Assembly: GCF_013306565.1 (NCBI RefSeq)
Contig: NZ_PZPO01000004.1
Location: 558,001-622,000 of the forward strand
Length of the DNA: 64,000 nucleotides
Origin: Hyphomicrobium sulfonivorans
GTDB lineage: Bacteria > Pseudomonadota > Alphaproteobacteria > Rhizobiales > Hyphomicrobiaceae
Direction of reading: 5' to 3'
Within the stretch, counting starts at the first letter, position 1; every line of letters begins with the position of its first letter. The notes beneath the pieces are model-generated. The model had not been told where the DNA came from and searched no databases. It saw only the letters and a program-made list of their open reading frames with translations. A program made the position numbers and the translations under genes. This document shows positions 55,375 to 64,000 of this stretch, piece after piece.

Positions 55375-57804
55375 GTGCCTGTGGAAGGACGGACATTGCC
55401 CCAACACAAGCCCCGATTGCAGAAAATTCCGGCTTATCGCCGGTTCGGGCGCCTTTTTACGGCTTCCCCGTCGCACCAACGGTGGGGCCGCATTTCGCTG
55501 TCCGCGGCCACACTTTGTCTGGCCCTCGGCGCAGCCACGGCTGAAGCTGATTCGAATCAGCACGAGCCCGACATCGTGCTCGCCCAGGCAGCCATTCCCG
55601 TTGCGCCCGCCCCCAAGGCCGCAGTGCGCGAACAACCGCCGCCGCCCCTGGCCAAGGCTCAGCCTCAGTCCAAGGCAGCCGCCAATGCCGCCGCACCGAC
55701 CGCCGGCAAAAACGCTGCCGTGAACGAGAAGGTCGCCGCCGCTGTCAAACGCGACAACGCGTATATGGGCAAGCTGGACGGTCTCGTTGCCCCGCTCTCG
55801 AACTACAAGATTTCCGACGCTGACATCGCCAACATCCAGGCCGCCTTCAAAGCGCTGGCCGCAGGAGACGTCGATCGCGCCAGCGAACTGCAGCGAGCCG
55901 TCGCCGATCCGGCCGGACAGCGACTGATCACATGGGAACGCCTGCGTCGCGGCAAGGGTGCGACCGCCAAGGACTACATGGCGTTCCTCACCGAAAATCC
56001 GGACTGGCCCAGCCGTGAGCTGCTGACCCGGCGCATGGAGGAGCAGCTCTTCACTGAAGGCGGCGACACCGACACCCTCTCCACCTTCTTCAAGGATGGC
56101 AACGCGCAGAGCGCCGCCGGCATGGCGGTTCTCGCTTCGATGCATCTGGCATATGGCGAACAGGCTCAGGCGAAAGAGCTCGCGGCTAAGATCTGGCGCG
56201 AAGAAGACCTGCCGGAGAAGCTGGAAAAAGGCTTCCTCGCGCGCTTCGGCAAGATGCTGACGGAAGCGGACCATAAATGGCGGCTCGATCGACTGCTGAT
56301 CGACGACCTGCGTTACAAGGCCAGCCGCGAGGAACGCGCAGCGCTTGCAAAGCGTGTCATCCCGCACCTGTCCGACAACGAGCAGAAGATCGCCGAAAAG
56401 CGGCTAGCCGTTTTCCTGCGCAACGACAAGACCAAGCTTGGCGATGTGAAGCCTGGTAAGGATGCCGACTGGGGCGTCATATTCCACAAGATCCAGAAGC
56501 TGCGCCGCGCCGGTGAAATTGACGAGGCTGCCAAGCTGATGCGCAGCGCACCGCGCGATCCGCAGCAGGTTGCGAATCTGGATGAATGGTGGACGGAACG
56601 GCGCAACCTCGCCTATCTGGCGCTGAAGGAAAACAAGCCGAAGCTTGCCTACGAACTTGTGCGCGATGCAGGCCCGCTGGGCGCAAACGCACTCAATGAT
56701 CAGACCTTCATGGCAGGCTGGCTGGCGCTGCGCTATCTGCGCGATCCTAAGGCGGCGGAAAAGCACTTCACCGATCTGATCGCCAACGCCGATGGCCCGC
56801 TGTCACGCGCCCGCGGCAATTACTGGCTCGGGCGCACAGCCGAGGCCAGAGGCGACAAAAAAACTGCGCGGGCCAGCTATGAGAAAGCAGCCAGCTTCAA
56901 CGATACGTTCCACGGATTGCTAGCGATCCAGAAGCTGAACCCCGGTTCCCGCGCGCTGCGTTACGATCCACCCGCAATGCCGTCGGCCGATATCGCCAAG
57001 CGTTTCACGTCCCATCCGGCCATGCGCGCCGCCGCAATTGCCGACAAGGCGAAACTGGGGCGTCACATAACGCGTGTATTCCTGCTCAGCGGAGCGCGGA
57101 TCGAAAACGATGAAGCATGGGCGGCGATGGCGGCGCATCTGGCGCGCGCAACCGATGACACACAAACCAGCGTACGCATCGGCAAGGCTGCCATCGCACG
57201 TGGTCACAACCTGATCTATTACAGCTATCCCATTCACGCGCTGCCGAAGTACGACCCGCTCAGGCCTCCACCGGAAACAGCTTATCTGCTGGGCCTTGCG
57301 CGACAGGAAACCGAATTCAACACATCAACGGTTTCAGGCGCAGGTGCGCAAGGAATTCTGCAGGTGATGAAGATCACCGCCAATCACGTCTGCAAGGACT
57401 ACAAGATCAAATGCAACCACGGGCGGCTGCTCAACGACGCTTCGTATAACACGATGATCGCATCTGCTTACGTTGCCGACCGGCTCGACGACTGGAAAGG
57501 CTCGTACGTTCTCGGCCTGCCCAGTTACAACGCCGGACCGGGACGCACGCGCCAGTGGGTGCGCGAGTTCGGCGATCCGCGCGAGGCCGGCATCGATCCC
57601 GTCGACTGGATTGAGCGTATCCCGATCGAAGAAACGCGCAGCTATGTTGCGAAGGTTCTGTCCAACATTCAGGTTTACCGTGCACGTCTCGGCGTCGCTT
57701 CCCCGCTGCGCATTGAGGACGATCTCTACCGTGCCGCCGCACACAAGCCACGCCGGCCTGTAACCGGCAGCAACACCGACACCGCCGATTCCACCAGCGA
57801 CTGA
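55375..57804 (+). CDS. slt: Soluble lytic murein transglycosylase (Slt70-like)
   Basis: 809 residues from a GTG; no strong Shine-Dalgarno, and the exact start is uncertain. A basic N-terminus, a signal-like segment ([17 protein letters not shown]) and an Ala/Pro/Gln-rich linker (about 70-120) precede superhelical repeats (about 130-600). The C-terminal SLT domain (about 625-770) has the catalytic Glu in [20 protein letters not shown], then GAQGILQVM and [16 protein letters not shown]. Cleaves peptidoglycan with formation of 1,6-anhydromuropeptides. Divergent from dapA. The tail [12 protein letters not shown] is polar. Confidence 0.93.
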   Translation: MPVEGRTLPQHKPRLQKIPAYRRFGRLFTASPSHQRWGRISLSAATLCLALGAATAEADSNQHEPDIVLAQAAIPVAPAPKAAVREQPPPPLAKAQPQSKAAANAAAPTAGKNAAVNEKVAAAVKRDNAYMGKLDGLVAPLSNYKISDADIANIQAAFKALAAGDVDRASELQRAVADPAGQRLITWERLRRGKGATAKDYMAFLTENPDWPSRELLTRRMEEQLFTEGGDTDTLSTFFKDGNAQSAAGMAVLASMHLAYGEQAQAKELAAKIWREEDLPEKLEKGFLARFGKMLTEADHKWRLDRLLIDDLRYKASREERAALAKRVIPHLSDNEQKIAEKRLAVFLRNDKTKLGDVKPGKDADWGVIFHKIQKLRRAGEIDEAAKLMRSAPRDPQQVANLDEWWTERRNLAYLALKENKPKLAYELVRDAGPLGANALNDQTFMAGWLALRYLRDPKAAEKHFTDLIANADGPLSRARGNYWLGRTAEARGDKKTARASYEKAASFNDTFHGLLAIQKLNPGSRALRYDPPAMPSADIAKRFTSHPAMRAAAIADKAKLGRHITRVFLLSGARIENDEAWAAMAAHLARATDDTQTSVRIGKAAIARGHNLIYYSYPIHALPKYDPLRPPPETAYLLGLARQETEFNTSTVSGAGAQGILQVMKITANHVCKDYKIKCNHGRLLNDASYNTMIASAYVADRLDDWKGSYVLGLPSYNAGPGRTRQWVREFGDPREAGIDPVDWIERIPIEETRSYVAKVLSNIQVYRARLGVASPLRIEDDLYRAAAHKPRRPVTGSNTDTADSTSD

Positions 57805-57896
57805 TCATCCGGCCGCCGCTCGCCCACTTCGACGCGGGCACGGCAGCAACCGTAATTGTCTTCAATGTCCATCGGGACGGGTAGCCAGGTAAACCA

Positions 57897-58820
57897 ATGA
57901 CGTCGACGTCCGGCGAACTCTACGACGACATCTACTACACGTCGCGTGATGGGCTGCGGCTGCATGCGCGCAAGTATGCAGCGCCTTCCGGCGCGCCGCC
58001 CGCACGACCGGTGCTGTGCCTTGCGGGATTGACGCGCAACGGACGCGACTTCCACGATCTGGCCGTTTCACTGAGCCGCCATCCTGCATCACCGCGCACT
58101 GTCTACACGCTGGATTATCGCGGCCGTGGTCAGTCCGACTTCGACCCCGACTGGCGCAACTATTCACTGCCGGTTGAAATGCTCGACGTGCTCGATTTCG
58201 TCACCATGACCGGGCTGACCGATGCCGCGTTCATCGGCACGTCGCGCGGCGGGCTCATCACCATGCTGATCGCAGCCGCGCAGCCGACCGCCATCGGCGT
58301 CGCAGTGCTGAACGATATTGGCCCCGTGATCGAACACGAAGGGCTCACGCGCATCAGCAGCTATGTCGGGCGCATGCCGCTGCCTATATCGTGGGACGAT
58401 GCAGCACGCATGGCACGCGATCTCAATCGCCGGCAGTTTCCAGCTCTCAGCGATGATGTATGGGCCGAACTGGCGCGCCAGTGGTACAACGAAAAAACCC
58501 GCAAGCCTGCTGCGGGCTATGACCCCAACATCGGCAAGGCGCTGTCCATTCTCGATGGTCCGATGCCAACGCTGTGGCCGCAGTTTGAGGCGCTGAAGCG
58601 CGTGCCGCTGCTTGTGCTGCGCGGCGAGAACTCGGACATTCTGACCGCCGCTACGGTTGATGAAATGCGCCGCCGTCACCCGGCCATGGCAACAGCTACG
58701 GTCGAGCAGCAGGGCCATGCACCGCTGCTGAAGGACACGCCGACAATCGAGACCATCCGCCATTTTCTTTCGGCTACGGATGTCAGCGCCCAGTCCGCCG
58801 CCGCCGTATCAGCGTACTGA
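57897..58820 (+). CDS. Alpha/beta hydrolase
   Basis: 307 residues. The fold is clear: VLCLAGLTRNGRDFHDLAVS (oxyanion-strand region), TLDYRGRGQSDFDPDWRNYS, the nucleophile elbow FIGTSRGGLITML with Ser, PLLVLRGENSDILTAATVDE with Asp, and QGHAPLLKDTPTI with His. No signal peptide. AGG lies upstream of the ATG. The gene follows slt by 92 bp and converges with ydcF. Substrate unknown; ester or C-C hydrolases of this size are common. Confidence 0.9.
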   Translation: MTSTSGELYDDIYYTSRDGLRLHARKYAAPSGAPPARPVLCLAGLTRNGRDFHDLAVSLSRHPASPRTVYTLDYRGRGQSDFDPDWRNYSLPVEMLDVLDFVTMTGLTDAAFIGTSRGGLITMLIAAAQPTAIGVAVLNDIGPVIEHEGLTRISSYVGRMPLPISWDDAARMARDLNRRQFPALSDDVWAELARQWYNEKTRKPAAGYDPNIGKALSILDGPMPTLWPQFEALKRVPLLVLRGENSDILTAATVDEMRRRHPAMATATVEQQGHAPLLKDTPTIETIRHFLSATDVSAQSAAAVSAY

Positions 58821-58849
58821 CCGGCGGCGCAGCGCAGTGCGTTGCGTTA

Positions 58850-59677
58850 CTAGTCGTGTGCTGCGGTCGCCGAGCCAGCCGGCGCAGGAAACAGCGCGTC
58901 GGTGCGCCCGCTCAGCCAGTTGACCACCAGGCCGATCCACTCCTTGCCGGCGATATCAACCTGGTTCAGTCCTTTGACCGGATTGTCGATCAGGTACCAC
59001 ATGTCGTCCCAGCCAAGAGTGCGGTAGTCCACCGGCCATGGCTCAACGTCAAAACCGGCCTTGCGGAAATTGCCGATAGCGCGTGGCATATGCCACGCTG
59101 ACGTCACCACGACCCAGCGCTCACCGGGCTTTGGCTGCACCAGATCCCTCGTAAAACGAGCATTCTCCCAGGTGTTGCGCGAAGCATCTTCCAGTATCAG
59201 GCGATCATCGCCGATGCCCAGACCACGCAGCATTGCACCGCCCGCTGCTGCAATGCTCACAGGATGGCGCAGAATTTCTGTCACCCCGCCCGCATAGACA
59301 ACCTTTGCCGCCGGATAGCGGCGCGCCAGTTCCACAGCCTCCGTAATGCGCTCGCCTGATCCCGTCAGGCCGTGCACACCACGTCCGGCAGCACTTCGCG
59401 CATCCTCGCCGCCCCCCAGAATGATGATGCCGTCGATCGGCCGGTCTCCCAGCTCAGGCCGGTGAAAGCGCTCCTCAAGCGGAACGAGCATCCACGTGCT
59501 CAACGGCGATATTCCGCCGACAACCAGCAACGCCAGCGCTGCAATCAGCAGACCTTTGGCCGTGCGCTGGAAGCGCGTCGCCAGCAACAAAAGCCCGGCT
59601 GTCAGCAGCACAGCCAGCAGCATTCCCGGCCGCGACACGCCCCAGAACAGTTTCGAGATGTAGTACAAAGCCGTCAT
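58850..59677 (-). CDS. YdcF-like (DUF218/ElyC type) envelope protein
   Basis: 275 residues. Two N-terminal helices (about 18-35, MLLAVLLTAGLLLLA, and 40-58, LLIAALALLVVGGISP) anchor a periplasmic DUF218 domain: GDRPIDGIIILGGGEDARSA, LARRYPAAKVVYAGGVTEIL, SRNTWENARF, VVVTSAWHMPRAIGNFRKAG. The SA-H/N motif SAWHMPRA is characteristic. ElyC homologues act in peptidoglycan and enterobacterial antigen precursor metabolism, but for this subgroup the role is unproven. It converges on the alpha/beta hydrolase gene. Confidence 0.92.
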   Translation of the reverse strand: MTALYYISKLFWGVSRPGMLLAVLLTAGLLLLATRFQRTAKGLLIAALALLVVGGISPLSTWMLVPLEERFHRPELGDRPIDGIIILGGGEDARSAAGRGVHGLTGSGERITEAVELARRYPAAKVVYAGGVTEILRHPVSIAAAGGAMLRGLGIGDDRLILEDASRNTWENARFTRDLVQPKPGERWVVVTSAWHMPRAIGNFRKAGFDVEPWPVDYRTLGWDDMWYLIDNPVKGLNQVDIAGKEWIGLVVNWLSGRTDALFPAPAGSATAAHD

Positions 59678-59840
59678 CTCCCGCGATCATGCCCACGGTT
59701 TTGGTTGCCGCGATTTTGTGGCCCGGCACTCTTACCCGGCCCGTTACCGGTTCTGAAACCCCTGCCGGGTCAGTGTGGTTATCGGCAACCGCCACTGTCG
59801 ACACATGCAATCAGGACCATCGGTGAATTACGGGGCATCC

Positions 59841-60224
59841 ATGATCGAAATCGCCCGCGTTACGAGCGAGGCGCTCGATGTTGTAGCGTTTGTTGTCATT
59901 CTGCTGGCGGTCGCGGTATCGACGGCCGTGTTCCTCACCAAGGTGGTGCGCACCGGGTTCCTTGCGAACTATCGCGAGTATCGCGCCAACCTGGGACGCG
60001 GCATCCTTATCGGCCTGGAAATCCTGATCGCCGCCGACATCCTGAAATCCGTCGTGGTCGATCCCACGGTGGAAGGCATCATCGTGCTCGGTGGCATCGT
60101 TGCCATCCGCACCTTCCTGTCGATCTCGCTCGATGTTGAGATCAACGGCCACTGGCCGTGGCAGTCCACCCGGCTGTCACAGGAAAACAGTCCCCCCTAC
60201 CCGGAAAAGCAAGACGTCGCCTGA
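59841..60224 (+). CDS. DUF1622 membrane protein
   Basis: 127 residues from the ATG giving MIEIARVTSEALDVVAFVVI; the upstream frame to 59775 has no support. Three helices: about 11-33, about 54-73 (GRGILIGLEILIAADILKSV) and about 76-95 (GIIVLGGIVAIRTFLSISL). The C-terminus is short and polar. The GRGILIGLEILIAADI segment marks the family, whose function is unknown. It is divergent from ydcF. Confidence 0.88.
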   Translation: MIEIARVTSEALDVVAFVVILLAVAVSTAVFLTKVVRTGFLANYREYRANLGRGILIGLEILIAADILKSVVVDPTVEGIIVLGGIVAIRTFLSISLDVEINGHWPWQSTRLSQENSPPYPEKQDVA

Positions 60225-60330
60225 TCGATTTGGCCTGACGTCGTCGCCGCACCACGTCGACCGTTGCCCGTGACCGCACCGGAAAGCCGCAGCTCTCCGC
60301 CCGCTGTGAACAATTGCATGGACACCCCCG

Positions 60331-61392
60331 GTGATCCTAGGCGATCAATCGGGCTGCGGGCCCACCCACAAAACAGCTGTGCCCGGCAGCGCCATCCGCG
60401 GGGACACACATCAAGTGATCACGTCACGATACCAGACTGCCTCGCACGGGCCGGACAGCGGCTCGGACATCGCGTTCCAGTCGGCCACGGGATTGCATAT
60501 CCATGCGACCGACAGCCCGGATAGCCCAATCCTGGAAACGTTCTATGCCGGTTACGACCGCGCCTTCGTGCTCGCCAACGAGAAAGAGGAGCTCTCCGGC
60601 TTTCGCGAGTGTCTCGCCCTCAATCATGGTGCCGCTTATGAAAACCTGGCCCGACAGTATGGACCTTTCCGCGAGATCGTGGCGATCGCACTGGATCCGG
60701 AAAGCGGCCGCTGCATTGCTGGCGCCAATCTGATTGCCTTCCCCGCGCGGGCGCGCTCCGGCTCGCAAACTCTACGCGCAACCATCAATCTCAATTATGT
60801 GTTTGTCGCGCCTGAAGCCCGTGGCCAGGGACATTTGCGGCGCATGGCAACAGCTGTCAGCGAGATTGCGTCCGCGTGGCTTTTTAACGATGCCACAGGG
60901 GACCAGCCGCCAGCACACCACGACACGCTGGTGTTCATCGAACAGAATGATCCGCTGCGCATCAGCCGCGCGGATGCCGAGAAGGACACGGCCCATTCCG
61001 GTATCGGTCAGTTCGATCGCATCCGCATCTGGACCGCCCTCGGTGCCCGCATCATCGATTTTCCCTATGTTCAGCCGCCGCTTTCAGCGCAACAATCCGC
61101 CGACGACAGCCTGCTGCTGTCGGTCTACGGTGCATTGCCGCCACGGCTCGACGCTTGCGACTTTCAGCACCATCTGGAACGCTTTTTCGCCATATCGGTG
61201 CTCAAGGGGCGTGATCTGATGCAGGAACCGGTCGCAGCATCGCAGGTGCGGCTGCTCGAAGCTGCGTGTCAGGCTCAGCGCCCGTTCGCACTGTTCGATC
61301 CTTCGACTGCGCTGGACGAGGCAGAACATGCCTATGCCAAAAACAATGCTGCTATAGGTTCGTTGAGGGAATTTTTGCGCCCTGAAGTTTGA
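60331..61392 (+). CDS. GNAT-fold protein of unknown function, upstream of the two-TM protein
   Basis: 353 residues from a GTG; the start is uncertain (a GTG at 60415 is an alternative) because no Shine-Dalgarno is clear. The middle region has NLNYVFVAPEARGQGHLRRM, which fits the acetyl-CoA site of GNAT enzymes (R/Q-x-x-G-x-G), and GRCIAGANLIAFPARARSGS as a preceding strand. The rest is a larger helical domain (about 210-330) unlike standard acetyltransferases. The gene is followed 67 bp later by a 652-residue membrane protein of unknown function. Their close spacing suggests a pair. No family name is recognised. Confidence 0.75.
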   Translation: MILGDQSGCGPTHKTAVPGSAIRGDTHQVITSRYQTASHGPDSGSDIAFQSATGLHIHATDSPDSPILETFYAGYDRAFVLANEKEELSGFRECLALNHGAAYENLARQYGPFREIVAIALDPESGRCIAGANLIAFPARARSGSQTLRATINLNYVFVAPEARGQGHLRRMATAVSEIASAWLFNDATGDQPPAHHDTLVFIEQNDPLRISRADAEKDTAHSGIGQFDRIRIWTALGARIIDFPYVQPPLSAQQSADDSLLLSVYGALPPRLDACDFQHHLERFFAISVLKGRDLMQEPVAASQVRLLEAACQAQRPFALFDPSTALDEAEHAYAKNNAAIGSLREFLRPEV

Positions 61393-61459
61393 GGGCATCA
61401 CGCATACTAAGAATGCGAATGAAGCGCTGTCATCCCGCGCCGATTTCGGGGGACCAGTA

Positions 61460-63418
61460 ATGAACGAGTACATTGTTCACCACGGCGAGCGCTCATTCTC
61501 CGATAGCTCCAGCTGGGAGACGTGCGAAGACAAAACTCTTTATTGGACCCTCTCGCTTTATATCGATCCCGATCAGCTTCCAGCTACGCTGCGCGAAAGG
61601 CTGCATCCCACCAACAAGCTGCGCGTCCAGGCGAGCTATCTTGGCTCCATCGATCTGCGCGACACCATCGAACCTTTGTTCAACGACATCGCCGATCGCG
61701 AGCGGCTGTCACAGGTCGATGATTTTCTGCTCGACGTGCCCGGCCCGCGTCAGGGCGAACCGGTCATCATAACCGTTCCCGAAACGATCACCTGGTCCAC
61801 GGAAGGCACAACGTTCCAGGCCCAGTTTCGCGAACCGATATCGCGCACACTCCGTTGCCGGCGCTTCTGGTATGTCCATCTCAACGGCGCGCTCTCGTAT
61901 CACATATCGTTCGCATTCCGGTATCAGCACACGCCCGCCGACTTCTACTTCATCTCGATGTTGCAGAAGGTGGTTGCGCCGAAAGAGTTCACACTAGACG
62001 CGCCGCCAACGGGCGAATTTCTCACCGCAACTGAGCGACACCTGAAGCTGTTTCCGCTTGAGAAGATGACTGCGCGTTCGCCAAGCTCAGGCCCCGCTCC
62101 GCTCAAATTCTGGGACTTCATCCGGGCAACGTTCGATCAGCATGCCGACCACCTGTTCCGGCACATGCGCGTTTCGTTACATGCTCCGCGCGGCGATGAA
62201 CGTTTCGTCGATAAACTGAAGCGCCAGGTCGAAGCGTTGCTGCCAGCCGCGCCCCGCCAACACTCATACTTTGACCAGCTTATCGCCAACGACCCGTTCA
62301 TCGAGGTGCCCCGGCTGGCAATGCCCCGCGCGCGGTTCCTGTTTCTGTTTCAGGACCGCACCTTCTTCCAGGACCTGCTGCCGAAAACAGCCGACGGCGC
62401 GCCCCGGCCCCGACGCGAGCTGGTGACCGACGCCGACTATGACTGTTTCAAGGAATGGATTCAGGAGCGGATCAGCGAGGCCAAGCTTGCGTCTGCGCTC
62501 AACAAAACGAAACCTGTCGTTGTCATCTCGCACGAGTTTCTTGACTACCTGGCTGCGGAAACGCCGGATCGACTGCGCTACCTGTTTCTGGCCGGCTTCA
62601 ATCAGAACATCATCGATTTCATCAATCAGGAAGCGTCGGAAATTCTCGACAGCACCGACCCGATTTATCCCAGAACCAGCGAGCAGGAAGAAGAAAGCTT
62701 CTTTGTCCGTTATGCCAATCCGCGCGCGCTGATCCAGTTCGTTCGCGCCTCACGCAGCCTCGAGACCGGCAACGATTTTATCGGCACCTGCCCTTACGCA
62801 TTCCTGGTTCACACCATCGCTCTGCATAATGAGTTTCTGGTGCGCCAATACGAACAGCAGGTTGAGAAACTGACGCGCGATATCGGCGGGCTCAATGCCA
62901 AACGCCAGCTCAGCCATGCGGCGCGGCGCTTCTATAATTTCCGCACCCAGACTTACACGCAGTATCGCAAATTCCGTTACGCCAATATTTTCCGCTACGA
63001 CACGGAAGCCGATGTTTTCAAGGAAGTGGAGCGGCGGCGCGGCAGCCTCAGAAAAGATCAGTATCTTGAGCAGATCGTCATCAACCTGGAGGCGCAGACC
63101 CGCGACCTTGAAGGCCGCATCAGGTCCAACGAGGATCGCCAGCTCACCACCCTCGTTGCCGGCGTCGGCGCCTTCAGCATCCTGCAGGTCGTGCTGCAGA
63201 TCCTCGACTATTTCGAGAAGCACATCGACGATCCGCAGACCAGCAAGGTGTTCTTCGGCATCAACTTCGGCAACATCGCGAACATCAATTACATCGCGAG
63301 CCTGCTGATCCAGTTCACCGGCTTCGTGCTGGTGATGCTGGCCGCGCTGGTCGTGTTTTTCTACATCGTGAAGCCGCTGGGCGTGCGCATCATCCGCCTG
63401 TTCACCCGCACCCGGTAA
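61460..63418 (+). CDS. Large protein with long helical region and two C-terminal transmembrane segments, unknown function
   Basis: 652 residues. The ATG is preceded by GGGGGA at six bases. No signal peptide. The N-terminal 440 residues are a mixed alpha/beta soluble domain (HGERSFSDSSSWETCEDKTL, LRCRRFWYVHLNGALSYH, SYFDQLIANDPFIEVPRLAM). About 460-560 is rich in charged helix with coiled-coil character (EQQVEKLTRDIGGLNAKRQL, LEQIVINLEAQTRDLEGRIR). Two membrane segments follow, at about 562-583 and 611-637. The order helix bundle - TM - short loop - TM recalls CorA-like channels, but the GMN motif and CorA body are absent. Probably oligomeric; partner likely the GNAT-fold protein upstream. Confidence 0.82.
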   Translation: MNEYIVHHGERSFSDSSSWETCEDKTLYWTLSLYIDPDQLPATLRERLHPTNKLRVQASYLGSIDLRDTIEPLFNDIADRERLSQVDDFLLDVPGPRQGEPVIITVPETITWSTEGTTFQAQFREPISRTLRCRRFWYVHLNGALSYHISFAFRYQHTPADFYFISMLQKVVAPKEFTLDAPPTGEFLTATERHLKLFPLEKMTARSPSSGPAPLKFWDFIRATFDQHADHLFRHMRVSLHAPRGDERFVDKLKRQVEALLPAAPRQHSYFDQLIANDPFIEVPRLAMPRARFLFLFQDRTFFQDLLPKTADGAPRPRRELVTDADYDCFKEWIQERISEAKLASALNKTKPVVVISHEFLDYLAAETPDRLRYLFLAGFNQNIIDFINQEASEILDSTDPIYPRTSEQEEESFFVRYANPRALIQFVRASRSLETGNDFIGTCPYAFLVHTIALHNEFLVRQYEQQVEKLTRDIGGLNAKRQLSHAARRFYNFRTQTYTQYRKFRYANIFRYDTEADVFKEVERRRGSLRKDQYLEQIVINLEAQTRDLEGRIRSNEDRQLTTLVAGVGAFSILQVVLQILDYFEKHIDDPQTSKVFFGINFGNIANINYIASLLIQFTGFVLVMLAALVVFFYIVKPLGVRIIRLFTRTR

Positions 63419-63444
63419 CGGGCACATCCGGCGCCGGAAAAGGC

Positions 63445-63474
63445 AACGCCCCCGAAGATGGCTTCGGAGGCGTT
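63445..63474 (-). terminator. Terminator of tRNA-Leu, probably bidirectional
   Basis: A 13-bp stem (AACGCC plus CCCGAAG pairing with CTTCGG plus AGGCGTT, with one slip) and a tetraloop. On the minus strand TTTT follows after GCC. On the plus strand it lies 26 bp after the stop of the two-TM protein but without a T-run. Confidence 0.75.
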
Positions 63475-63497
63475 AGGTAACTGCCTGAACTGTTCAC

Positions 63498-63582
63498 TGG
63501 TGCGGACGAGAAGACTCGAACTTCCACGGGTTGCCCCGCTACCACCTCAAGGTAGTGCGTCTACCAATTCCGCCACGACCGC
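63498..63582 (-). tRNA. tRNA-Leu, anticodon GAG
   Basis: The 85-base minus-strand cloverleaf begins GCGGTCGTGGCGGAATTGG. It has the D-loop GGTAGACGCA, the anticodon arm CTACC-TTGAGGT-GGTAG (anticodon GAG), the long leucine-type variable arm CGGGGCAACCCG, a T-arm with TTCGAGT, and an encoded CCA. The acceptor stem has one U-U mismatch at 5:68 (GCGGTCG with CGTCCGC). Confidence 0.95.
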
Positions 63583-63858
63583 AAACCGGCGAACAGGAAG
63601 CGCTCATATAACCAAGTTACGCGCCGGGAACAAGATCACCCGAACACTATTCCCGGCCCCAAATGCGAGAAATTTCGCCCCATCGGGCGGCAAATCGCCT
63701 CCCACTGCCCGATCGGCCATCTGGCACTCGGCGCCACGTGGCCGTAGACCATGATTGCTTCGAGCTTCTATCCCTCCGAAGCGTGAATCACCGGCCCGAT
63801 CAAAAGGCTAGGCCACATCGCAATTCGCAGCGAAGCGATTGTGCTCTAGAATGTCACA

Positions 63859-64000
63859 ATGCCGCCCAGCGCACCCGACCTGCAGCCGACCAATCCCGAT
63901 GACGCCCCCAGCGCGCCGTCATCCGGCCTCTGCCGCCGGATGTCCGCCCTCGCCGCCGACTGGGCCAGCAGCAGCGCCCCCATCCCCTACCCGGAAGCCG
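63859..64000 (+). CDS. lipB: Probable LipB (octanoyltransferase) N-terminus, truncated by the window end
   Basis: 47 codons are visible and open at the window edge. After a Pro/Ala/Ser-rich leader (MPPSAPDLQPTNPDDAPSAP) comes ADWASSSAPIPYPEA. This matches the start of alphaproteobacterial octanoyl-ACP:protein transferases, in which W-x(n)-PVPYPEAV opens the domain. LipB transfers octanoate from ACP to lipoyl domains of dehydrogenases. The ATG has no clear Shine-Dalgarno; an upstream ATG at 63851 is in another frame. The short visible segment limits certainty. Confidence 0.6.
   Translation, partial: MPPSAPDLQPTNPDDAPSAPSSGLCRRMSALAADWASSSAPIPYPEA

Noticed and set aside
55137-55409. N-terminal extension of dapA by 91 residues
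   Set aside because: The family starts at MFKGSF; the extension is compositionally odd and overlaps the divergent slt start region.

Overview
The window looks like a chromosomal segment of an alphaproteobacterium, most likely of the order Hyphomicrobiales (Rhizobiales). The evidence is high G+C coding DNA, a Porin_2-type porin, several Omp25/Omp31-like barrels, a fused-MrpA (MrpA+B) antiporter operon, an rpoZ-rsh-DUF2062-pdxJ block, Tat-dependent OpgG with a short OpgH, and two copies of a CTAGAG-bounded intergenic repeat of a kind common in this group. I do not assign a genus. No phage, insertion sequence or CRISPR array is visible. The segment is chromosomal housekeeping DNA interspersed with envelope genes and a few accessory cassettes.

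Layout. 1-3.8 kb: the end of a YcjF-like gene, then opgG-opgH for osmoregulated periplasmic glucans. 4.6-5.9 kb: a major porin. 5.9-8.3 kb: gene-poor DNA holding one convincing small gene. 8.3-14.5 kb: zinc metallopeptidase YpfJ, malonyl-CoA decarboxylase, a monooxygenase-fold protein, a C39-like small protein, a double-barrel outer membrane protein and an LprI-like protein. 14.5-19.9 kb: elongation factor P with its modification enzymes EpmA and EpmB, interrupted by an ArsR regulator, an SDR and an Omp25-like barrel. 20.1-25.7 kb: a molybdopterin oxidoreductase, two tandem barrel paralogues with a Cys-bearing tail, and glucokinase. 25.8-31.9 kb: a compact minus-strand operon, GNAT - AsnB - acyl carrier protein - AMP ligase - NadE-like amide synthase. 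It looks like a small biosynthetic pathway and is my main candidate for an undescribed system. 32.4-38.9 kb: an SH3 protein, HrpB, and Tex, whose frame is cut by an in-frame TAG shortly before its conserved tail. 39.1-45.3 kb: the six-gene Mrp/Pha cation/proton antiporter operon. 45.7-50.6 kb: a membrane protein, pdxJ, DUF2062, rsh and rpoZ. 51-55.1 kb: an NYN protein, a uracil-DNA glycosylase, a peroxiredoxin pair in which the second member has no cysteine, smpB and dapA. 55.4-64 kb: lytic transglycosylase, alpha/beta hydrolase, YdcF, DUF1622, a GNAT-like protein next to a large two-TM protein of unknown function, tRNA-Leu(GAG), and the start of a likely lipB.

How the genes work together. 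Several neighbours form recognisable functional units: opgG/opgH, efp/epmA/epmB, the translationally coupled mrp genes, and rpoZ/rsh for the stringent response. Envelope functions are unusually frequent (porin, four other predicted barrel proteins, OPG synthesis, Slt, YdcF, LprI). Start codons were adjusted from the longest frame wherever a Shine-Dalgarno sequence, a signal peptide or the family's N-terminus favoured a downstream start.
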